DNA from: Carex sylvatica
Lineage: Eukaryota; Streptophyta; Magnoliopsida; Poales; Cyperaceae
Direction: 5' to 3'
Length of the DNA: 64,000 bases
Assembly: GCA_964058845.1 (NCBI GenBank)
Contig: CAXKVR010000220.1
Coordinates: 62,001 to 126,000, forward strand
Part shown: positions 10,682 to 22,941 of the stretch, one piece after another
Numbering within the stretch: position 1 is the first letter of the stretch
Layout of the letters: each line of letters begins with the position of its first letter
Program-made: the position numbers and the translations under genes
Notes under the pieces: model-generated
Database searches by the model: none
The model's input: only the letters and a program-made list of their open reading frames with translations
Told to the model about the DNA's origin: nothing

Positions 10682-12538
10682 CTATGACTGATTGGATGTC
10701 TCACTAGCATTACCACTTTGATTATGCTCATCCTTCTGCTTAATCCTATGACTCCCACCCTCGGGGAAGTTCTCAAGATTGGGACAATCAACACATTCCA
10801 CATACTTTAAATTCTCAAATGAGCTCCTCAGCTCAACCCAGTTGGTTTTCAAATCTTTCAAGAACTTGAGGCGCAATATCTCCACACTCCATTTTACATC
10901 GTCTTTAATTTTGGTAAGCTTTCCACCTCTAATATATAATCTCTTCAAAATTTTTAGCTTTGCAGGGTTTAGCAACTCTGATGCCTCAGTTTGTGGATAA
11001 CATCTTATATCCAACTTTTCTAGTCCCTCTGGAAAAGAGTAGGTCGTGTTCGTATAATTGTCCTTAGTTCCTCCCCATGTAATGGTTAATATTAAGAGAC
11101 TGTCCAGATCTTTTAAAGCACTGAAATCTTCGGAAACAGAACACCCGATGGCAATTCTAATGCTGAGCTTCCAAAGCTTTCTCAATTTGTAGAGATCACC
11201 TAGTTGACAGGATTGGCTTTTATTTCCCATGCTGCCAACCACGAAACCCTTCAACACCTCTAAATTAGAGAGTTCACATACCCATTTTGGCATATGGTCT
11301 AACAAGTAGCACTCTGAAATATCTAAAACCATCAGGTTTTTGAACCATCTTTTTTGTGGTAATGCCCATCTTATTAATTTTGGTTTGAATTTGGAGCTTG
11401 GTTTCTGTGGTAATATTTCCAAATTATGACAAGCCCTGAGGTCTAGTATTTTCAGGTTTTCTAGATTTCCGATTGATTCAGGAAGCTCATCAATCCTTGA
11501 AATGCCTCGCAGGCTAAGGTAGGTCACCCCTTCTCCTAACTTCTTTAAGAAATGGGTTTCGTCGACCTCGATGTGGTCTTTTGACTTTGCTTCTTCAGAC
11601 CCAGTTTCCTCCACACTGTTATGAAACTCTGTCTCTGTGTAATGCCAAGTACCAAGTTGAATCACCCTCAAATCGATCTCCTTGTTAATGGCATTTATGT
11701 CCTCGTAACTGAGGTACCTCTGGTATAGATTTAGTAGTACATTCATATTGCACTTGTTCTCATATATGTGCCAAGTACCATCTCTTTCCTCAGATATAAG
11801 CTCGCCATCCCTCTTACAGGCAAAGATCAACTGCTCATGAATTGTAGGTTTGATAGTGTATGTGTCAATTACTTGATTATGCTCTCTGACATTTACTGGT
11901 GTGAGGACACCATTGCTCACCAGAAAAGAAAAGAAGAATTCACCCTGCTCACCAGATAAAAACCCCATAGCCATCCACCAGTAAATCACTAATCTCTTCT
12001 TTATTTCTGTGTTTCCCGGGAAAATGCCAAGGCAATACAGGCACCTCATGATCTGGGGGTCGTCAAACGACTCTATAATTTTCAGAGTCATGGAGACTGT
12101 GTTCTCATCATAACTTCTATTGGATGATTCACTGTCTTCAGCTATTTTGGCTTTCTGATGCAAATCAGATGCCTTTTCACGAGCAGCCTTCGGAGGATTC
12201 GCTCCCCAATTCTGTGATAGCTGATTAATAATAACCTCTAGATCAGTTAGAGTGTGTTCATCCCATTCAGTCTTTGTATTGTTATGATCAACTAAGTAAT
12301 CAATTTGCCTTTCTATCTTCCCTAAGTAACCAATTAGCTCCATGTCTCCATTTTTTCTAATATGAAGATTATCTTTTGTATTTTGAACCTTTGTGCAAAT
12401 TTCATCGATGATTTTTTCCGTTTGTGTGTCCTTACGAACTTTCTCCCTGGCTTCGTTGAGGCGTTTCAGTAGTGGTCCAACAAGCTCATCAGCACTGGTC
12501 TTTAACTGTGCTTCCTTTTTATTGTTGCTCATAGCCAT
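10682..12538 (-). CDS. NB-ARC-lacking CNL-like resistance protein (618 aa), RPP13-like-4-type
   Basis: A single uninterrupted 618-codon frame. Residues 1-160 are charged and helical, without the Rx-N signature or EDVID. Residues about 166-195 (CLYCLGIFPGNTEI..YWWMAMGFL) match the RNBS-D/winged-helix segment of CC-NB-LRR proteins. From about residue 335, leucine-rich repeats follow (LSLRGISRIDELPESIGNL and similar) to a short hydrophilic tail. P-loop, kinase-2 and GLPL motifs are absent, so it should not bind nucleotide as a classical NLR does. The start is an ATG in good context (ACCATGG). It lies in the same orientation as the CNL gene 3.7 kb upstream. Monocot genomes encode similar proteins annotated 'RPP13-like protein 4'. 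A decoy, helper or modulator role would be inference; a decayed NLR is the alternative, but the long intact frame argues for a maintained gene. Confidence 0.82.
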   Translation of the reverse strand: MAMSNNKKEAQLKTSADELVGPLLKRLNEAREKVRKDTQTEKIIDEICTKVQNTKDNLHIRKNGDMELIGYLGKIERQIDYLVDHNNTKTEWDEHTLTDLEVIINQLSQNWGANPPKAAREKASDLHQKAKIAEDSESSNRSYDENTVSMTLKIIESFDDPQIMRCLYCLGIFPGNTEIKKRLVIYWWMAMGFLSGEQGEFFFSFLVSNGVLTPVNVREHNQVIDTYTIKPTIHEQLIFACKRDGELISEERDGTWHIYENKCNMNVLLNLYQRYLSYEDINAINKEIDLRVIQLGTWHYTETEFHNSVEETGSEEAKSKDHIEVDETHFLKKLGEGVTYLSLRGISRIDELPESIGNLENLKILDLRACHNLEILPQKPSSKFKPKLIRWALPQKRWFKNLMVLDISECYLLDHMPKWVCELSNLEVLKGFVVGSMGNKSQSCQLGDLYKLRKLWKLSIRIAIGCSVSEDFSALKDLDSLLILTITWGGTKDNYTNTTYSFPEGLEKLDIRCYPQTEASELLNPAKLKILKRLYIRGGKLTKIKDDVKWSVEILRLKFLKDLKTNWVELRSSFENLKYVECVDCPNLENFPEGGSHRIKQKDEHNQSGNASETSNQS

Positions 12539-12550
12539 GGTTTCTCAGAC

Positions 12551-13354
12551 CTAAGAAACAACAATGTTATCCATTGAGGTTAGAGGACGAACATATTATA
12601 ACATAGATAATAAAAAAAAGCTGAAATTAATATGCTTTGTTAATATCTATACTTTTAGAGAACCAGTCTTTGGTATAGTGGCTAAGGCAATGCCCTTTGT
12701 GTTGGAGGACAGGTTCGAAACCCGAATTGGAGATCCCTTGTGGATATTAATCTAGTTGGGTGGCTGGACCTCCAACTTTAATATTTGTACTTTTTTGTCA
12801 GTATTTGTGTTGTATTGATTTAAAAGAATGATATTTTAGCTAGTACATAATGAGATTATTTAGATAATATCAATATAACATCTGTCAAATTTAACAATTT
12901 TCTTAATTCAGTTGAAATTCCCAATCGAGGTTAAAATGTTTTTTTCATTTGCTTTTAATATACTACTGTTTAAAAAAATAAAATTTATCATGAATTTGAA
13001 TTTCAATATAATGGAAAATGTGATGCATAATATTTCTAGATGAAGTCAATCCATTTTGACATCTAACTTTGATTGGTTGGGTGACTATATTTCTATTAAT
13101 TAGTCATAATATTCTGATTGTCTGACGAATTTCCTTAAATAGGAAATTATGATAGATTTGAACCGTTCGGTTTAAGAAAATACTCCTACATTAATCCTCC
13201 AAATTAATTTAATAATACTATATTACATAATAGGATCCCAAATTAAAACAAACAAAAACCTTAAAATTGGCTCTGATGAGATCTAAGTACTGAATAGAGA
13301 AAGGTAATCATAAAATTAACAACGGATAGACAAAAAATGAAAGAAAATCTTTAC
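12551..13354 (-). other. Probable 5'UTR intron of the NB-less CNL-like gene
   Basis: On the minus strand a donor AATTCAG|GTAAAGA at 13354 and an acceptor TTTCTTAG|GTCTGAG at 12551 would remove 804 nt and join a leader exon (upstream to about 13560) to the exon with the ATG at 12538. This is inferred from splice consensus only. The intron contains a SINE. Confidence 0.45.
12657..12779 (+). mobile_element. tRNA-derived SINE (~123 bp) with target duplication
   Basis: It contains a Pol III A box (TGGTATAGTGG, from 12671) and B box (GGTTCGAAACCC, 12712-12723) spaced as in a tRNA-derived promoter, followed by a tRNA-unrelated body. Imperfect ~15-bp direct repeats flank it: AATATCTATACTTTT (12642-12656) and AATATTTGTACTTTT (12780-12794). 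There is no acceptor-stem pairing or anticodon arm, so it is not a tRNA gene. Confidence 0.72.
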
Positions 13355-13759
13355 CTGAATTGTATGAGATTAGTTCGCTCTCTTGTATTCAAGAATTTCC
13401 AAGTTGGTGCTCTACCATTCCGTGATTAGGTCCTTGTTCTGATTATGTAATTCTACGTTCACACCTGGGACTAAAAGTCGTGCTCGAATTCAGCTGTAGG
13501 CAAGTTCCAAGATAAGATGTTCCTCTGCATCACCAACATCAATACTGGTAAATTATTTTAGGAAAATTATTTCAATGAAATTACTAAACTTGCAAGTTTG
13601 GAGATTGAGGAAGGGAGGAAAGTAGGGAGAGAGGAAGGAATAAGAGAGAGAGATAGAGATCTTGCTCTATTTCAAAGAAATGCAAGGAAAAAAAAAAAAA
13701 GTGAGAAAGAGATCTTGCTCAAGAGAGATCCAATGATGACCTCGGGGTAGCCTGGTCAT

Positions 13760-16267
13760 TTTAATCGTGCCCTTCCCATTCGCTTCCATTTGTTAAGCAC
13801 CTATCACCAAAACAAGTTTCCTCCCAAGTACAACATAGCTGATATATTTTGTTTTATTTTTGAATAAAGATGAAGATCTAGCCTACTAACTTTTATTTAA
13901 AATTCATAAAAAATTCCATCCGAATTTCCAAACCATGAAATTATCGATGTTTTATTTCAATTGTTTAAATGATACTTGTTTTAGAGGATGAAACATTAAT
14001 TGTTATATAATGTTAACATTGTTTATCTAAAACTGAAATGCGATGAAACATTGTTATATATCACTGAAATCATTTCTCTATAAGTGAAATAATATCAATT
14101 AATTAATTTCAAAGACTATAATAAACATTGTTATAAATTTTCTGCTGACGTAAAACGTTATCTCACGCAGCGTTTTCAAGTGAACTTCAGAAACTGTTTT
14201 GCTTTAGAGAAAATTAAGTACTTTTTAAGAAAGTATTTGTGCTATAATTAAAGTTAGGGTGGAGTGAAAAATATATCGACAGAAAATCGGAAATTATTTG
14301 GCTTAAGTTTATTCCACCTTAAAGATTAAGGTCATGTTTGGTTGTAGACTAAACAGTGCAATAAGGATTTTAGACCTCACTTATTTCATTAAACGTGGTT
14401 TAATTGAGCCGGATTAAAACGGAATAAGCCGATCTTTAGGCCGGACTAAATTGGCCTAAACTAAACCATCTCTCTACGTGGTTTAATTTTAATTGAGTGT
14501 GAGGCCTAACTTTTCATTATTTTTATTATTTTTAATTACTTTTTAAGAAATATAAAATCAACAATTAATTTTATTCATTTACGTATAAGGAAACTTATAA
14601 CTTTATCAATTATAGAATCAACATTTTTTTTAAATAACATAACTTTTTAAATCAACAAAATATGCAATATAGAAAATAATTAAATAAAATATTTTTTAAA
14701 TTGTACTACAAAATAATAAAATTTTTGTTCATCAACCTAACATATTTTTGACAAATAAATTAGTACACATATAACTTTAATTAAATAATATTCATTAATT
14801 AAATACAATGTGCTTCTCTAAGATATATAATTAATTTATACATAATTCATTTTCTGGTACAATTTCGTTCAATCAAAATGAAAAGAACAAAAATACAAAG
14901 AATAGTTTTATTATTGTTATTACAAATTTTGTAGGACAAAATAATTTGTAATATCAAATCATGCCTTAAGCCATCAAATTCTTACCAAACAAGAAATAAT
15001 TTTAAGTTAAGGTATAAATACTTTAGATATCAATCAAACATAAAATAATTTAAATTGACCTAAGTTGGAATAACAAAGTTAGACCTCATTAACTTCAGTC
15101 CACTAAGTTAGGCCAGCCTAACTTTAGAAATACACCTATTAGATTAGCCATAATTGGTGGTATAAATATTTAATTTTTTTTTATAAATATGGTACTTTGG
15201 TATTGTCAATGCACTAATCAAGTCATACTATGGATTTAGTTCTGCATTTTCGAAGTTTAAACATCGATCTCAACTATTCAACATAATCTCCATATGAAAG
15301 TGTACTTGAAAATCAAATTTTAAATTTTGTTTTTTTTTAAGAAAATTTTCTATTTTTTAGATAAATAAAATCACTACTTTTGAATGGGTCAAAATCTTTA
15401 AATCAAGTGATATTCTACGTACCTACTTAAAAAGAGTATTTTTTTTTTTTTTTTGGAAATGTAAAATTTGGTTTGAAGTTCATTTCATATGAAGATCATG
15501 CTGATTGGTTTGAATCAATTGATTAAACTTTAATCTCATTTCTGTCAGAATTCTTTTTAAGAAAAACGCAAACACAAAATTCAAATTAATGATCATTTAT
15601 TATTGTTTGGTAAATGGTTAAAAGGGTATCATTGACACCCCTACATGCGTATGAGTGATTCATGTGAAATTTCATTTTGTCCAACATCTTTTCTTCATCT
15701 ATTGGTTCTTTTTTTTTATAATTTATTATGCTTTTCTTCCATCCTCTTTCGGATAATTATATACTTGGAGTCTAAATTAACAGTAATAATTATATTTTGT
15801 CTAACTATGAACATTTAAAAAAAAAAATAGAGTATTGAATATTACAACCAAAAATATATTCACAACAATGATTAAAAAAACCATACATAATGTTACATAA
15901 ATAAAAATAAGTAACAACAACCAATGCAAAATAAAATAGTACAATTAAAAATAAATAAAAAATGAAAAGTACGGACTATAGAAAATTAAACATAACAAAC
16001 AAGAAAGTAGGAAAATTTGAACAACCTCAGGACAACAAATTGAAAAGGGGAACACTCAATCATTGAGACTCAAAATCTAACCGTTCGTCTTTACTAATTA
16101 CATTCTTTTGTCTAGTCTCCTTTTATTGCTTTGCGTACTGACATCATCTTAATCCATGCAATAATTAAGAGTAGAACAATTAATTACAATGAAAATAATA
16201 GCAAGGTATATATGAGCAGCAATCAAGTAAAGAATTATTAATTACAACCAAAGAAGAGCATGAGGTC
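13760..16267. other. AT-rich spacer between the two resistance-type genes
   Basis: No gene. Around 14335-15130, GTTTGGTTGTAGACTAAA and inverted GGCCTAA-type words suggest a decayed DNA transposon, but ends cannot be fixed. 16000-16260 is the 3' flank of the CNL gene. Confidence 0.4.
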
Positions 16268-19200
16268 TCACCTTCCTATACGAACAAATGGGATATACTT
16301 AATTTTGTGTAGATCTTTATCTCCTTGCATAGATTCGTGTAGCTCACGCGAGGGGTGAGTTACTACTAACTCTTGAAGACTCGGCACCTTTTGTAGTTCG
16401 GGAAGTGCGTTCAGCCTCTTACATGCATCAATTATGAGGTGACGAAGGATGGGCATAGCTCCCTCTTCGATGTCCCAATGACATAGATTTGGCAGTTGAA
16501 TGAGCTTCAGTTTTTCGAGGTTAGGAAACCCTCCGGTTGAACAAATCAGCTTAGTTCCCAAATATGAGTAACAGCCTAAATGAAGTATCCTGAGGCTCAA
16601 CAGTTTCTCCCATATCAGCATTGGATCTTCCTCAAGGTTTGACCATATGAGCGTCAATTTGGTTAGGTTTGTTGGGAACATCTCAACACTTGGAACACAT
16701 ATATCTCTTACCCACTTTCCTTTGAGATTTAGATTTTGTATCATCCCATGACAAGGTAAGTCTGTTGTACCACCAAATGGTAGCAACCCAAATCCCGCAA
16801 AAATACCTAAGTAGACCAACTGTTCTGTCCTCCTCAGCACACCCTTGAGGTCTTGCCACATTTGTAGAACCCTTTTACTATAGGTACTTAGATAAATCAC
16901 TAACGTACGCAAGTTGATACAACATGCTAAATCCAGCATTTCAGTCTTTATATGCACATGATTAAGTGTTTGTAGTTTTGTATGCCGATCCCATTTTAAA
17001 CGGAAATAGAAATCCCGGGCACCATATAAATGTTTTAGAGTTGGGATTACGACATCCAAAACAATCTCGCCTGGCTCATGTAAATCTGACCCCTTTAAAT
17101 CAATGGTTTCTAGATTATTGAAGGAAAACTTCTTAAATAAATCCTTTGGAATCCGACAGTCTCTTAAACCCAAATACCTCAACTGTATCAAGTTCTTCGG
17201 CCACCGTCTCTTGGTAAATTTAGTCATATCTACACTCTGCAAGACCAAAACTCTAAGTCGAGTAAATCGACTATAATTTAATTTGCTAAAGCCACAATCC
17301 TTTGATGAAAATTGGCCAAAACCAAAACAGAGTAAAGAACGAGTGTTTACTGAATAAACACCATCATGTGTGAGAGTGCAAAATTGCAGTGCCGCACGGC
17401 GCGGTTTTATAGCATGTAGCTGGTTAACATTTTCGTGTTCATTTGAAAATACGGTGAAGAAGTTATTCTCTTTGGCTTTGGTGATAGCCAAATCCCGTAG
17501 AAGATTGTGCATATTGCAGTATTTACAATAACCGTTCCATGATTTTTTAGTAACTTGAATCAAGCACCTACAACAATATTTTTCATACAAATTGACATCA
17601 AAGAAGTAGGAAAATATTTGTTTATGAATAAGTTGGTATTTCTTTAAGTCAAATTAAAATAAAAAATGATGAACGCTTGGCTATATCTTACGTCCAAAGA
17701 AAGTTTTTATAAATGATGAATGCTCAGATGTATATATAAGTAGGTATTCCTTACGGAGGTCCCACCGATATGCGGTGATCGATAGAAATATAAAATATAT
17801 TTAGGAAAGTGCAAATGCTGAAATTATTATTATAAAAATTCTTACTCAGCTAATATATAAGTTACATATAAATTTTGTTTGAGTTAGATATATTATGTTC
17901 CATTATATATTTTTCTATATGGATAAAATTAAAAATATTGGTATTGTTTAACGGTGAAGCGATAAATTAAGAATATGGCTGTCCTCTTTTATTTAGGTCT
18001 AAAAACTACATCTAATACTCATAGTATATATATATTAATTTGTTATTTAGATAGTAGTATGAAAATATTTATCAATAACGCACTCTCAACTTCTAGCTAA
18101 TATACCAATAAAAATGTGTTTTTTCTATTAACGACGGGAGTATCTACACATGTGGAGGGTTTCAGATATCTACAGCAATATTCTGAACATTTCAAACTTT
18201 TTTATGCACGAATCTCAAAGGACAATATTATGAACAGGCATTGAAAAATTTTTGATCCAGCTTTATAATAACTGAAAGTTTGAGGTATGAAAGCCTACGG
18301 GCATCCACTTCAAAAAAAAAAAAAATTGGAGGTATGTCAGATGATACGGACTACGTTGAGGTGAGAGAAATTTCTGAAGAGAGCAATAGTAAGGAGCATC
18401 TCCAACGGAAATTGTTTTACAATTGCTTATTCTGACGTGGTTATTGTTATTTCAATTGCAGGAATGTACGCCAATTTCTTAAAAAGCAAATTTGCTTATA
18501 AAGCAAACGTTTCTTATTGACAGCGCGTGGCCAAAACAACTATTTCTATTCGCTGTCTGTTTTCCTCCCTGACTACGGAACCCAAAGAAAAGAAGAAGAA
18601 GAAAATGCTTTTTCTTTTTTTCTTTTTTTACTACAATTTGCTCCTCTGATCGTTTTTTGTCCAACCGATCTCTCATATTGATTCGTATTTTTATCCTCTA
18701 CATTTTAAGATCTCAATTACTTGGGTTTTCTTTTATTTTATCTCTGACGAGAATTTCAGAACGTCGCCTCCTTGGCCTACTGCAGAATTTTAGATCTCTG
18801 ACGAGAATTTCAGATCTAAATAGCTAGCGTTTTGAGAAAAAAAAATCCAAATCGTTTCTAAAATACTTGGCCTACTTGCAGAATTTTTTTTTAATTTAAT
18901 TATCTTTTTTCTGATTTGTTTATTAAGTGTACAGGGTATAACTTTCAAAAACTTTAGTCAAGTTTGAGGCTTTTGTCAGTAAAGATGTTTAAGTAAAGTG
19001 TTGTTCAAAGCTTGAATTTGGCACTATTTCCACTCCTTTTGTCAGTAGTAAAAAACAAAAAAAACAAAAAAAAACCAAAAACAAAAAAACAAAGAAAAAA
19101 AACCTAGTCATTACCAGTTTACTAAGTAAATGGTCAAAAGAACCTATGAAAAAACCCAATAATTACAACATCTAGACAATCTAAAAAACATGTATATAGA

Positions 19201-22200
19201 AGCCAACCCATCTGTTAGAAATGATTTTTTTTAATTTATAAAAAATATTATAAAATAAGAGAGAAAGATCGAGGAGCAAAGTTAGGGTGTTATGTGCTCA
19301 CCAAGAGAGTTTATTGGTGAGCACAACTCCAAAAGTAAATCAGATCGACTTCAAATGCTAAATCAAAACTGTTAAAATCCATGTGCTTCATGAGTGATGC
19401 ATGTACATGTAAAATTTGGAAGTTTCGAGTTTATTTTCTACAAAATCAAGTGGTCAAAGAAACAAATATTTTATAAGTTAATTTATAAGTTGTTTTATAT
19501 ATTCAATTTTTATCATTTATTTGATCGCTTGGCTTTGTACATAGCAAATAAACTTGAATCTTTCAAAATTTTGCATGTATATGCATTACTCATGCATGAA
19601 GTACATGAATTTCAACGGTTTGAATACGGCATTTGAAGTCGATCCGATATACTTTCGAAGTTGTGCTCAACAAATTAACCGCTTGGTGAGCACATCACAC
19701 CCTCACTTTGCCCAAGATCAAGAGTTTCTCAAATTTTTTATGTATAGAAGGATGAAATTTTACCCATCAAAATTTTAGATTGATAAAAATTTCATCGATC
19801 CAAAGTTCTTCATTTTTGGACCATTGGTTTGAGTTACAAACGAGAAGAGTGAATATAATTTTTATTTTTAGAAATTATTATTAAATAATATAAAAAATAG
19901 ATGGAATACCTTAAAATTTTGATGTACTAGAAGAATCGAGACCAATTCCAGATCCAAAGTTTGGACCGAGATTAATAGCTTGGGTCCCAAGTTTGTACCG
20001 GATTTAATGGACCGGAATTTTTAAACAGTTTTATTATCTGAACATGTTTTTCTTTGCTTCAAAATTTCTCCATATTAGAATGCGCTTGGGGACCAAATTT
20101 TACATCGTTTGAAAAAAATTTACTATTTATTTAGAATTGTTCAAAACAGGGTTTTAACATGGTAACAAAAATCTAAAAAAATAATTAGAAGTTTTCAAAA
20201 ACACTGTTTCAAAAAATTCTTAAAAAATAGTAAAAAAAAGTTACAAAAAATATAAATATTGGTCTCCAAACACATTCTAATATGGAGAACATGTTGAGCG
20301 CTTCAAATTGATAATTTGGATATTCAAAATGCAAAAATGACTTATAAGCATATACTATCATATACTTATATAAGTAGAGTAACCAACTTATATATATAGA
20401 GAGAGAGGGGTATCTTAATTAGTGCTTCACTCTTTTAAAATAAACTTTTGTCGGTAATGGATTTCTAGATCTACTATTATGTCTTGTTTAATTGGATGAA
20501 AGGCAGAGGAAAATGTTATAGTGCCGCTATTTAGAACACTGCTAAGGACCAATAAATAACATTTGTACTTGCAACTTGCAAGAGAAACAAAAATTGAAAA
20601 TGGTTTAATATCGAATTATTTTCCTGTTCAATCTGCACGCTAATAATTGTATAATATCTAGCAAGCTAAATGTTAATAATATCTAACTATGTATTAAGAG
20701 ATACCAACTAATTGCTTACACCAACATATATAACAGAAAGAATTTCTAACAAATTAATAGGTATTTGTATGAGGTACAATCCTTGACCTTTATGCATTAG
20801 AAGATACTAAATTTGATCTCCAAACACTTGATCCGCAAACCGTTCAATTTGATATCCATATTAAAATGTATTTGAGGACCAAATTTTACATATTTTGAAA
20901 ATTATTTGTTATTTTTTTAGAATTTTTTAAAATCGTTGTTTTTCTATGATCTAGAAATTTCTAAAAAATAGTGATTTTCAAAAATTCTAAATAAATAGTA
21001 TAAAAATTTCAAAAAAAATATGAAATTTGGTCTCCAAGCACATTTTAATATGGAGAATATGTTGAGCTCTTTAAATCGACTGTTTGAACTTCGAATTCGA
21101 CGGCTTACAATCTAATGTTCAAGATACATTGCAATGCACCATAGCCTATATATATATATATATAGGAATATGCTAGCATACTATGCATAGAATAGAGGAT
21201 CTCCGTGCAACGGCTCAATATTTAACTATTCAAAATTCTAACGGTCGATCCGAACCGTTCATCTTGTTCTACATATTAATATGTGTTTGGAGACCAAATT
21301 TTACATTTTTTTGAATTTTGTTACTATTTTTTAGATTTATTGAAAATCGTTGTTTTCAGCAAATCTGGACCATAAAAAAACAGCTATTTTCAATAAATCT
21401 AAAAAAATAGTAAAAAAATTCCAAAAAATATAAAATTTGGTCTCCAAACACATATTAATATGGAGAACAAGATGAACGGTTCGGATTGACCGTTAGAATT
21501 TTGAAAAGTCAAATATTGAGCCGTTGCACGGAGGCCCTCTATGCTACGCATAATATGCTAGCATGTTCCTATGCTTACAGAGGTTGGTTACTATGCTTAT
21601 ATATATAGAGGTTAGCTACTATGCTTATATAAGCATATCCCCACATATGCTTATAACTCATTATTGTGTTTCCAATGTCCAAATGGTTGATCTGAACCGT
21701 TAGATGTGATCTCTATATTGAAATATGCTTGGAGACCAAATTTTACATTTTTCTGAATTTTTTTACTATTTATTAAGCCACTTTGAAAATCGCTGATCCA
21801 ACGGTGGCTTGCAATTAGTTGGTATCCATATTAATATGTGTTTGGAGACCAAATTTTATATTTTTTGGAAATTTTTTACTATTTTTTTAGATTTATTGAA
21901 AATCGCTGTTTTTTTATGGTCCAGATTTGCTGAATCGTTGCACGGAGGCCCTCTATGCTACGGATAGTATGCTAGCATGTTCCTATGCTTATAGAGGTTG
22001 GCTACTATACTTATATATATAGAGGTCAGCTACTATGCTTATATAAGCATATCCCCACATATGCTTATAACTCATTTTTGTGTTTCCAATGTCCAAATGG
22101 TCGATCTGAACCATTCGATGTGATCTCTATATTGAAATGTGCTTGGAGACCAAATTTTACATTTTTCTGATTTTTTTTACTATTTATTAAGCCACTTTGA

Positions 22201-22443
22201 AAATCGCTGATCCAACGGTGGCTTAACAAAACAGTAAAATTAGAAGCCACCGTTGGATCAGCGATTTTCAAAGTGGCTTAATAAATAGTAAACAAATTCA
22301 GAAAAATGTAAAATTTGGTCTCCAAGCATATTTCAATATAGAGATCACATCTAACGGTTCAGATCGACCATTTGGACATTGGAAACACAAAAATGAGTTA
22401 TAAGCATATGTGGGGATATGCTTATATAAGCATAGTAGCCAAC

Positions 22444-22489
<46 letters not shown>

Positions 22490-22900
22490 AGTCTACCATA
22501 CATTGCAATGCATAGGCACCTCTGTGCATTGGACTATAAATCACCATATTCAAAGTCCAAATGACCGATCCAAATCGTTCATCTTGTTCTCCATATTAAT
22601 ATGTGCTTGGAGACCAAATTTTACATTTTTTGGAATTTTTTTACTATTTATTAAGCCACATTGAAAATCGCTGATCCAACAGTTACAGTAAAATCAAAAG
22701 GCACCGTTGGATCAGTGATTTTCAAAGTGACTTAATAAATAGTAAACAAATTCCAAAAAATATAAAATTTGGTCTCCAAGCACATATTAATATGGGGAAC
22801 AAGATGAACGGTTTGGATCGGTTATTTGAACTTTGAATCCGTGATTTATAGTCCAATGCACAAAGGTGCCTATGCATTGCAATGTATGGTAGCCGTACTC

Positions 22901-22941
<41 letters not shown>

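Noticed and set aside
12664..12730. tRNA gene
   Set aside because: A and B boxes are present, but no acceptor or anticodon stems fold. Flanking direct repeats and a longer body fit a SINE.
14335..15130. A complete Tourist- or hAT-type element between the resistance genes
   Set aside because: The motif GTTTGGTTGTAG and inverted GGCCTAA words are suggestive, but no paired termini or target duplication was found.
19394..19778. Two overlapping plus-strand frames (80 and 74 codons)
   Set aside because: They lie in the foldback MITE at 19274-19713 and are by-products of its palindrome.
22448..22485. CRISPR-like or other regular array
   Set aside because: Only a TA microsatellite; there are no spacer-repeat units, and this is a plant nuclear sequence.
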